Assembly: GCA_015711895.1 (NCBI GenBank)
Contig: JACVJH010000149.1
Location: forward strand, 1-19,005
DNA: 19,005 bases
Direction: 5' to 3'
Source: Candidatus Solincola tengchongensis
Lineage (GTDB): Bacteria; Actinomycetota; Geothermincolia; Geothermincolales; RBG-13-55-18
Shown one piece after another: positions 13,911 to 19,005 of the stretch (positions are counted from its first letter, which is position 1; each line of letters starts with the position of its first letter). The position numbers were made by a program, and so were the translations under genes. The notes below the pieces were generated by a model. It was not told where the DNA came from and ran no database searches. It saw only the letters and a list, made by a program, of their open reading frames with translations.

Positions 13911-14661
13911 GCAGCCTTCTCCGGAAAACCAGGACCAGTCCAGCGGCCAGGAAGGCCGCGGCGCTCAGCGCCTGGAAGAAGAGGTTGGCCCCGGACTGGG
14001 TGTGATAGCGGAAGAACTCGTTGGAGAACCGCGCCACAGCGTAGAGCATGATGAAGGAGAGCATTATCTCGCCGCGGTAGCGGAAACGCCGGTGTACGGC
14101 GAGGAGTATGACGAAGATGCCCAGGTCCATGAGCAGTTCGTAGATCTGGGTGGGGTGGACGGGATTGCGGGGCATGCCCATCTCCATCTGGGTACGCAGG
14201 GGAAAGGTCACCGCCCAGGGGAGGCCGGAGCTCTTCCCGAAACAGCACCCGTTTAGGTAGCATCCCACGCGGGCGACGGCCAGGGCGGCGGGGACGGCCA
14301 GCCCACCCGAATCCAGGACCTGTCCCACGGAGACGCCCCTCAGCCTGACCACGGCCACGGCGGCCAGTATGCCCAGGATGAAGCCGCCGTAAAACACCAG
14401 CCCCTGCACGTTCCAGAACTTGAAGGCCTCCCACCAACGGTCGGAGAACTCTCTCCAGTGGCCCAAGACGTAGAAGAGCCGGGCCCCCACTATCCCTCCC
14501 ACGGCGGCGGCCAGGACCAGCTCGAAGACCACGTAGGCGTCGAGGAACTTACGCCGCAGGTACATAAAACTCACCAGCATGCCCACGATGAAGGCCAGGG
14601 CGAGGAAAAAGCCGTAGGAATGGACGGTCAGGGGGCCTATCTTGAAGAGTTCGGGACGCAA
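13894..14661 (-). CDS. lgt: Prolipoprotein diacylglyceryl transferase Lgt
   Basis: Lgt is the membrane enzyme that attaches diacylglycerol from phosphatidylglycerol to the lipobox cysteine, the first step of lipoprotein maturation. It has 255 residues and about seven hydrophobic segments. It opens with the standard LFKIGPLTVHSYG and carries GLVFYGGF near 88, the Lgt signature RVGCYLNGCCFG with the essential Arg131, and HPTQIYELLMD near 169. Where E. coli has His103, Tyr91 stands here. The start is TTG at 14661, with AAGGAG five bases upstream. LspA, which acts next, is encoded 57 bp upstream, and LivK in this window is a likely client. The 3' end overlaps or abuts rluD. The 57-bp gap holds a 12-bp palindrome, TGTGGCGCCACA (14692-14703). 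Confidence 0.96.
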   Translation of the reverse strand: MRPELFKIGPLTVHSYGFFLALAFIVGMLVSFMYLRRKFLDAYVVFELVLAAAVGGIVGARLFYVLGHWREFSDRWWEAFKFWNVQGLVFYGGFILGILAAVAVVRLRGVSVGQVLDSGGLAVPAALAVARVGCYLNGCCFGKSSGLPWAVTFPLRTQMEMGMPRNPVHPTQIYELLMDLGIFVILLAVHRRFRYRGEIMLSFIMLYAVARFSNEFFRYHTQSGANLFFQALSAAAFLAAGLVLVFRRRLLAEDR

Positions 14662-14666
14662 TGTTT

Positions 14667-14672
14667 CTCCTT
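14667..14672 (-). promoter_or_regulatory. Ribosome-binding site that supports the TTG start of lgt
   Basis: AAGGAG on the minus strand sits five bases before TTG (14661). The protein read from that TTG matches the usual Lgt N-terminus, and no ATG or GTG in frame is better placed. Confidence 0.75.
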
Positions 14673-14718
14673 CGGTTCGCCTATGCCGGTGTGTGGCGCC
14701 ACAACTGAGCCTTGGACC

Positions 14719-15171
14719 TCAACCCCGCGCCGCGTCCTTCCCCTCCCTCCACACGTCCCGGATCACCAGCGCGAGGGCCGTTCCCACCCCCAGGACTATG
14801 GCCGTATCCGCCAGGTTGAATACCGGCCAGAAACGGTTGACTGCGACGGCGACCACCGCCCCCAGGAACATCCTGTCGATGATGTTACCCAGGGCCCCCC
14901 CGATTATCAAGCCCAGGGCCGCGGTGAAGGCTCTCCCCTCCGTGCCTCGGAACCTCCAGAGAACCAGGAGGAGCACCAGAAGCAGGGCCACGCTGCCCAG
15001 GAAGAACGGTAGGGACTGTCCCCGTATCAACCCGAAGGCGGTTCCCGGGTTGCGAACCTGCCGCAGGGAGAAGGGTCCCCAATCCAGGCTCTTTCCCGGG
15101 GGAAGGAATCGGCGTACCAGCGCCTTGCTGGCCTGATCCGCGGCCAGGGCGGCGGCGGCCGTGGCCGCCAT
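14719..15171 (-). CDS. lspA: Signal peptidase II (LspA) family protein lacking one catalytic aspartate
   Basis: LspA is the membrane aspartyl protease that removes the signal peptide from Lgt-modified lipoproteins. This copy has 150 residues. Family marks are ADQASKALV (Asp12), NPGTAFGL (41-48), GGALGNIIDR (91-100) and FWPVFNLADTAI with catalytic Asp122. The other catalytic aspartate normally lies in a VVDF motif 14 residues before Asp122. Here that stretch reads GAVVAVAVNRFWPVFN, with Ala108 (codon GCC) in its place. The rest aligns without gaps and the frame is intact. The protein may be inactive as a protease, or the sequence may hold an error. The ATG at 15171 overlaps the traR stop as TGATG, so translation is coupled. 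The first membrane segment is short and weakly hydrophobic. Confidence 0.9.
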   Translation of the reverse strand: MAATAAAALAADQASKALVRRFLPPGKSLDWGPFSLRQVRNPGTAFGLIRGQSLPFFLGSVALLLVLLLVLWRFRGTEGRAFTAALGLIIGGALGNIIDRMFLGAVVAVAVNRFWPVFNLADTAIVLGVGTALALVIRDVWREGKDAARG

Positions 15172-15545
15172 CAGCGCATAGCCTGTTCTTCCTTCTGCTT
15201 GCAAGATATGCAGAGGTTGGCGTAGGGAAGCGCCTCGAGGCGCTCTTCGGGTATGGGGAGGCCGCACATCTCGCAGATCCCGTAGGTCCCGTTCTCGATG
15301 CGCTCCAGCGCCTCGTTGACCTTCTGGAGGAGGTCCTTCACGTTCTCGGAGAGGGATAGGTCCCTCTCCCGCTCGAAGGTGCTGGTGCCGCTGGCCGCGT
15401 ATTCCTCCTCGAAGGGCATCTCGCCCGAGAAGTCCGACTGGGAGGCGAGCAGGTTGCCCTGTTCCAGGTCGCGGTACTGCTTCTCCAGCATCTCCTTCTC
15501 GCGGAGCAGGATCTTCTTGAAGGCGGCCATCTTCTTCTTGTTCAT
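15171..15545 (-). CDS. TraR/DksA-type zinc-finger protein
   Basis: This 124-residue protein has an N-terminal helical part with coiled-coil character (MAAFKKILLREKEMLEKQYR, and SENVKDLLQKVNEALERIEN near 66-85). A C-terminal four-cysteine zinc finger follows: Cys91, Cys94, Cys112 and Cys115 in ICEMCGLPIPEERLEALPYA and NLCISCK. DksA relatives insert the coiled coil into the RNA polymerase secondary channel. The acidic DxxDxA tip of true DksA is not evident, so direct stringent-response function is uncertain. The acidic segment GEMPFEEEYAA at 41-51 joins the two parts. The ATG at 15545 has GGAGG 14 bases upstream, an unusually long spacing, but no in-frame alternative start lies between. Its stop overlaps the lspA start. 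This gene before lspA is a common actinobacterial and clostridial arrangement. Confidence 0.88.
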   Translation of the reverse strand: MNKKKMAAFKKILLREKEMLEKQYRDLEQGNLLASQSDFSGEMPFEEEYAASGTSTFERERDLSLSENVKDLLQKVNEALERIENGTYGICEMCGLPIPEERLEALPYANLCISCKQKEEQAMR

Positions 15546-15591
15546 AAGTCGATCGTTGTCCTCCGGTCCGACCCAACGGTTTATCCCTAAT

Positions 15592-15619
15592 ATTATGCAC
15601 CATTTTCGTGAGCCGACAA
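15592..15619 (-). promoter_or_regulatory. Candidate promoter for traR-lspA-lgt-rluD
   Basis: On the minus strand TTGTCG (15619-15614, four of six matches) is followed after 16 bases by CATAAT (15597-15592, five of six). It lies in the 127-bp ileS-traR gap, which has an unusually AT-rich patch at 15587-15605. The expected start leaves a leader of roughly 40 bases. No intrinsic terminator for ileS is visible in the gap. Confidence 0.45.
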
Positions 15620-15672
15620 CCCCGAAACGGTGCTCTCTCGCGCCTGGCGAAGTCCCTTCCCGCCGTGAACCC

Positions 15673-18438
15673 TCACCCTTCTGCCGCCTTCACCACCGGG
15701 AGGCAGCGGTCGCAGATCTCCGGATGGGCGGAATCGCTTCCCACCGAGGGACGGTAGTTCCAGCACCGTGAGCACCTCCGACCCGGTGCCCGCTCGACCT
15801 CCACCTTAATCTCCTCCCCCGACCCGTAGCGCACCTCCACATGGGAGACTATGAAGAGGGTGGGCAGCAGGTCTTTCCTGGGCTCCACCACTTCCTCCCA
15901 CGAGCGGGGCAGGGTGAGCCTCACCATGGCCTCCAGCGAGGTGCCAAGTTCTTTGGTGCCTCTCTTCTCCTCGATGGCCTTGGTCACCTGCTCGCGCAAC
16001 CGCAGCAGTCCCTCGAAGACGTCCTCCAGGGCGGGGTCCTGCAACCCCTCGTCCACCTCCGGCCAGTCGGCGAGCTGCACGCTCTCCGGATCCCCCTCCG
16101 CGCGCATGGCCTGCCACACCTCTTCCGCCGTGTGACAGAGGACGGGGGCCATGAGCAGGGTTATGGCCCTCAACAGCCTGTACAGCGCCGTCTGGGCGGA
16201 GCGTCGGGCCCGCGAACCGGCAGCGAAGGTATACAGGCAATCCTTGCGCATGTCCAGGTACAGGGCACTCAAGTCCACGGCGCAGAAGTTGTGGAGGGAA
16301 TGGAAGAGCACATGCAGCTGATAGGAGTCCATGGCCTGGGTGCACCTGCTCACCAGCCTCTGCAGCCGGGAGAGGACCCAGCGGTCCAGCTCCTCCATCT
16401 CCCCCGGGGGGACGTCGTCCTCGCCGGGACGGAAATCGTAGAGGTTCCCCAGAAGGAAGCGCAGGGTGTTCCGAATGCGTCGGTAGGCCTCCACAAGCCG
16501 GTCGAAGATCTCTCCCGATGCGGGGATGTCCACCGTGTAATCCGCCGCCGCCACCCACAGGCGCAGGATGTCCGCGCCCAGCCTGTCGCATATCTCCAGG
16601 GGGCTTATGACGTTGCCCAGGGACTTGGACATCTTGCGGCCCTCCCCGTCCACCACGAAGCCGTGGGTGAGCACGGAGCGGTAAGGCGGTTCCCCCCGCG
16701 TCCCCACCGCGGTGAGGAGCGAGGTCTGGAACCACCCCCGGTGCTGGTCGCTCCCCTCCAGGTACATGTCGCAGGGCCAGTAGTGGTCCTCCCACTGCAG
16801 GAGCACGGCCTCGTGGCTGACCCCGGACTCGAACCATACGTCCAGGATGTCCGTCTCCTTGCGCCATTCCGTCCCGCCGCATTCCGGACAGCGGAAACCA
16901 GGCCCCAGGATCTCCTCCGCTTCCCGAAGGAACCAGGCGTCGGACCCCTCGGCGGCCAGAAGCTCCTCCGCCTTCCGCAGCGTCTCCGGGGTCATAAGCT
17001 CCCGGCCGCAGTTCAGGCAATAGAAGGCCGGGATGGGGACCCCCCAGGCCCTCTGCCGGGATATGCACCAGTCGGGCCTGCTCTCCAGCATCCCCACCAT
17101 GCGGCGGATGTTCCAGCCGGGAATCCACTTCACCCCCTCCACAGCCTCCAGGCACCTCTTGCGCAGGGTGGAACCCTCGTATTCACGGTCCACCCCCACG
17201 AACCACTGAGGGGTGGCGCGGAAGATTACCGGGCCCTTGCACCGCCAGCAGTGGGGATAGGGATGGCTCAACTCACCCTCCCCCAGGAGCAGGCCTCTTT
17301 TGCGCAGGTCCGCGGTTATCCTCGGGTTGGCATCATCGATGTACAGCCCCTCGAACTCCGGGGTCTCGGAGGTGAAACGGCCTCTGTCGTCTACGGGCAT
17401 GGGCAGGGGGAGGCCGTATTCCAACCCCACCTGATAGTCCTCCTCACCATGACCCGGGGCTATATGCACCGCCCCGGTCCCCTGCTCCGTGGTCACGAAC
17501 TCGGATACCACCAAGAGGGAAGGCCTCTCCCTCCAGGGATGCCTCGCTTTGAGGCCTTCCAGCCTCTTACCGGGAAGCCGCCCCAGTTCCCGGTATTCCT
17601 CCAGCCCCATGTCCCGCAGTGCCCCCTCCAGGAGTGGCTCCCCCACCAGCAGGACCGAGCCTCCGGCCTCCAAGAGCACGTACTCCATCTCCGGGTGCAG
17701 AGCCACGGCCACGTTGGCCGGGAGGGTCCAGGGGGTGGTGGTCCAGATAACCACGGCCGCTTCTCGGCCCTCGTGACCCGGGACGGGGTCCAGGAGGGGG
17801 AACCTCACGTATATGGAGGGGGAGGTCTTTTCGCGATATTCGAGCTCCGCCTCGGCCAGGGCGGTCATGCATCGTGGGCACCAGTGAATGGGCTTACGGC
17901 TGCGGTATACCAGGCCCCTGCGGGCCAGCTCGCCCAGCACGCGTATGTTCACCGCCTCGTAGGCGGGCCTCAATGTAAGGTAGGGGTTCTCGAAATCCCC
18001 CCGCACCCCCAGGCGCTGGAACTGGGAGGACTGCCGCTCCACGAAATGCAGGGCGTACTCACGGCAGCGCTTACGGACTTCCATGACGTCCAGCTTTCCC
18101 CTATCCTCTCCCAGCCTCTTCTCCACCTCGTGTTCGATGGGCTGTCCGTGGCAATCCCAGCCCGGCACGTAGGGGCAGAAGTAGCCCCGCATACTCTTGT
18201 ACTTGACGATGATGTCCTTGAGTATCTTGTTCAGGGCCGTACCCAGGTGGATATCACCGTTGGCGTAAGGAGGCCCGTCATGGAGGATGAAGGAAGGCCG
18301 CCCCCGGTTCTTGTCCAGGACCCGGCGGTAGATATCCATTTCCTTCCAGAAGCGCTGTATCTCCGGTTCGCGGCGCGGCAGGTCGGCCTTCATGGGGAAT
18401 TCCGTACGCGGCAGGTTCAGCGTCGATCGGTAGTCCAT
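15673..18438 (-). CDS. ileS: Isoleucine--tRNA ligase, bacterial type with C-terminal zinc finger
   Basis: This class I aminoacyl-tRNA synthetase charges tRNA-Ile and edits misactivated valine. It has 921 residues. It opens with MDYRSTLNLPRTEFPMKADL. The HIGH-type site is PPYANGDIHLG (56-66), followed by PGWDCHGQPIE. The CP1 editing domain has TTTPWTLPAN (233-242) and TGAVHIAPGHGEEDY with editing Asp334. The synthetic half resumes with WCISRQRAWGVPIP (458-470), and the KMSKS loop is GRKMSKSLGN (602-606). Four cysteines near the C-terminus (CSRC and CDRC) form the zinc finger of the common bacterial type, the usually mupirocin-sensitive class. The ATG at 18438 has GTGAGG five bases upstream. 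In-frame starts at 18477 and 18486 lack a ribosome-binding site and add residues foreign to the family. It is divergent from the DUF167 gene. Confidence 0.98.
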   Translation of the reverse strand: MDYRSTLNLPRTEFPMKADLPRREPEIQRFWKEMDIYRRVLDKNRGRPSFILHDGPPYANGDIHLGTALNKILKDIIVKYKSMRGYFCPYVPGWDCHGQPIEHEVEKRLGEDRGKLDVMEVRKRCREYALHFVERQSSQFQRLGVRGDFENPYLTLRPAYEAVNIRVLGELARRGLVYRSRKPIHWCPRCMTALAEAELEYREKTSPSIYVRFPLLDPVPGHEGREAAVVIWTTTPWTLPANVAVALHPEMEYVLLEAGGSVLLVGEPLLEGALRDMGLEEYRELGRLPGKRLEGLKARHPWRERPSLLVVSEFVTTEQGTGAVHIAPGHGEEDYQVGLEYGLPLPMPVDDRGRFTSETPEFEGLYIDDANPRITADLRKRGLLLGEGELSHPYPHCWRCKGPVIFRATPQWFVGVDREYEGSTLRKRCLEAVEGVKWIPGWNIRRMVGMLESRPDWCISRQRAWGVPIPAFYCLNCGRELMTPETLRKAEELLAAEGSDAWFLREAEEILGPGFRCPECGGTEWRKETDILDVWFESGVSHEAVLLQWEDHYWPCDMYLEGSDQHRGWFQTSLLTAVGTRGEPPYRSVLTHGFVVDGEGRKMSKSLGNVISPLEICDRLGADILRLWVAAADYTVDIPASGEIFDRLVEAYRRIRNTLRFLLGNLYDFRPGEDDVPPGEMEELDRWVLSRLQRLVSRCTQAMDSYQLHVLFHSLHNFCAVDLSALYLDMRKDCLYTFAAGSRARRSAQTALYRLLRAITLLMAPVLCHTAEEVWQAMRAEGDPESVQLADWPEVDEGLQDPALEDVFEGLLRLREQVTKAIEEKRGTKELGTSLEAMVRLTLPRSWEEVVEPRKDLLPTLFIVSHVEVRYGSGEEIKVEVERAPGRRCSRCWNYRPSVGSDSAHPEICDRCLPVVKAAEG

Positions 18439-18671
18439 ACCGTCCTCACTCCGTATCCTCCGGCTATTTTGCTCCATTATTATCACGCGGACCGGCGGGG
18501 CGCAACAGAAACGCCGCGGTGTGCGCGGTGGGGAACGGCATCCACGTTCCGGAACTGTGCCCCCATGCGGAGTCCCTTCCTCCGGGGAAGGTCCGCGGTC
18601 ATCTAAGGTGGGAGGCGCCTACGGGCGAGTGAGGGTGGCCTCGCTACCCCTGCCGTGCGCCGGCTGACATG

Positions 18672-18695
18672 CGGTCCGGCGAAATTAGCCGACCG
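18672..18695. repeat. Stable hairpin between ileS and the DUF167 gene
   Basis: CGGTCCGGC (18672-18680) pairs with GCCGACCG (18688-18695) as eight base pairs with one bulged base, around an AT-rich loop of seven. It has no T-run on either side. It lies just upstream of the DUF167 -10 box and overlaps where the -35 contact would be, so a regulator site is possible. It could also be part of a long ileS leader. Confidence 0.4.
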
Positions 18696-18711
18696 GAAGC
18701 GTTGAATGGCC

Positions 18712-18717
18712 TATAAT
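18712..18717 (+). promoter_or_regulatory. -10 element for a leaderless DUF167 mRNA
   Basis: An exact TATAAT ends seven bases before the ATG at 18725. Transcription from it would begin at or within a base or two of the start codon, leaving no room for a ribosome-binding site, and none is seen. The -35 is weak (CCGACC at 17 bases). Leaderless mRNAs of this form are common in Actinomycetota. Confidence 0.6.
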
Positions 18718-18724
18718 CGTCCTC

Positions 18725-19005
18725 ATGGAAGGAAATGCCTCCCCTCTCAGGCCCTGTGACGACGGGGTGCTCATCGAGCTGAGGGTACGTCCCGGTTCCT
18801 CCCGCAGCGGTCCGCTGGAGGTGCGGGACGGACGGCTGGGCCTCGCCCTTCACGCGACTCCGGCGAGGGGCGAGGCAACCCGCGAGGCCTTGCGGCTCCT
18901 CGCCAAGATGCTGGGTAAGGCGGTATCCGAACTGGAACTGATACGCGGGACGGCCTCGCGCAACAAGACCGTCCTGGTGAGGGGAATCTCCACCCAGGAG
19001 GTGGA
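18725..19005 (+). CDS. DUF167 / YggU family protein, 3' end cut by window edge
   Basis: Ninety-three residues are visible from the ATG at 18725, open to the right edge. The sequence has the family pattern: VLIELRVRPGSSRSG, a strand GRLGLALHATPARGEATREA in place of the usual APPVDGKAN, then LRLLAKMLGKAVSELELIRG, and TASRNKTVLVRG near the end. The family is small (about 100 residues), so only a few residues are probably missing. Its molecular function is not established. In Actinomycetota and Firmicutes, genes of this type lie near yggT, sepF and divIVA in the division cluster, so those genes may lie just beyond the window. It is divergent from ileS and probably translated from a leaderless mRNA. 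Confidence 0.85.
   Translation, partial: MEGNASPLRPCDDGVLIELRVRPGSSRSGPLEVRDGRLGLALHATPARGEATREALRLLAKMLGKAVSELELIRGTASRNKTVLVRGISTQEV

Larger units (their letters stand above)
18439..18724. other. Divergent intergenic region between ileS and the DUF167 gene
   Basis: The 286 bases hold no gene I can support. The contents are the leader and promoter of ileS, an AT-rich GATAATAAT at about 18475-18485 that may be its -10 (TTGCGC lies upstream at 15-18 bases), a 10-bp palindrome GTTCCGGAAC (18546-18555), a stable hairpin at 18672-18695 and the -10 of the DUF167 gene. I looked for a T-box in the ileS leader and did not find its conserved TGGNACCGCG element. Confidence 0.5.

Noticed and set aside
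14692..14703. 12-bp palindrome TGTGGCGCCACA between lspA and lgt as an operator
   Set aside because: In 19 kb of GC-rich DNA a few perfect 12-mers of this kind are expected by chance, and lgt here is probably translated from an upstream promoter.
15172..15603. N-terminal extension of lspA across the traR gene
   Set aside because: The extra sequence is the shadow of the zinc-finger protein in another frame. LspA proteins of about 150 residues are normal.
15841..18606. A 921-codon open frame on the plus strand opposite ileS
   Set aside because: It mirrors the ileS frame and has proline-, glycine- and histidine-rich composition without recognisable domains. The ileS reading is certain.
18439..18724. 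T-box riboswitch in the ileS leader
   Set aside because: Many ileS leaders have one, but I could not find the TGGNACCGCG element or a convincing terminator/antiterminator pair. ACCGCG occurs near 18524 without the TGGN bases before it. A covariance-model search could overturn this.
1..19005. CRISPR arrays, insertion sequences, tRNA or rRNA genes, prophage or defence islands
   Set aside because: I saw no regularly spaced repeats, transposase motifs, terminal inverted repeats, tRNA cloverleaf or rRNA segments. The gene content is housekeeping throughout.

Overview
The window is GC-rich bacterial chromosome made mostly of housekeeping genes, and almost everything reads on the minus strand. In minus-strand order, right to left, the genes are ileS, a TraR/DksA zinc-finger gene, lspA, lgt, rluD, a small winged-helix gene, dnaE, hisD, hisB, hisH, hisA, hisF (broken in this sequence), livK, livH and livM (cut by the left edge). 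Two genes read on the plus strand: a RecB-like nuclease placed head-to-head with dnaE, and a DUF167/YggU gene cut by the right edge and head-to-head with ileS.

The order traR-lspA-rluD-dnaE-hisD-hisB-hisH-hisA resembles the layout I know from Actinomycetota. High GC, frequent TTG and GTG starts, an apparently leaderless mRNA and a DnaE1-type polymerase with an intact PHP site fit that. A deep-branching, non-model actinobacterium is my inference. It rests on gene order and protein style, not on a search.

Region by region: (1) 1-3312 is a branched-chain amino-acid type ABC importer. A lipoprotein binding protein comes first, then a strong hairpin with a T-run, then the two permeases; the ATPases would lie off the left edge. 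(2) 3337-7694 is a histidine cluster (hisD, B, H, A, F) without hisC. Gaps of 146 and 212 bp divide it, and a one-base deletion breaks hisF. (3) 7795-11253 is the replicative polymerase. (4) 11254-12761 holds a promoter region, the nuclease and a small putative regulator. (5) 12969-15545 holds rluD, lgt, lspA and traR, tightly packed and partly overlapping. Lgt and LspA act one after the other on lipoproteins such as the LivK encoded here. (6) 15673-19005 holds ileS and the divergent DUF167 gene.

I found no mobile element, CRISPR array, tRNA, rRNA or clearly new multi-gene system. The points most worth checking are an LspA with alanine at one of its two catalytic aspartate positions, the hisF frameshift, and a nuclease that has lost one of four expected Fe-S cysteines and carries a C-terminal coiled coil.
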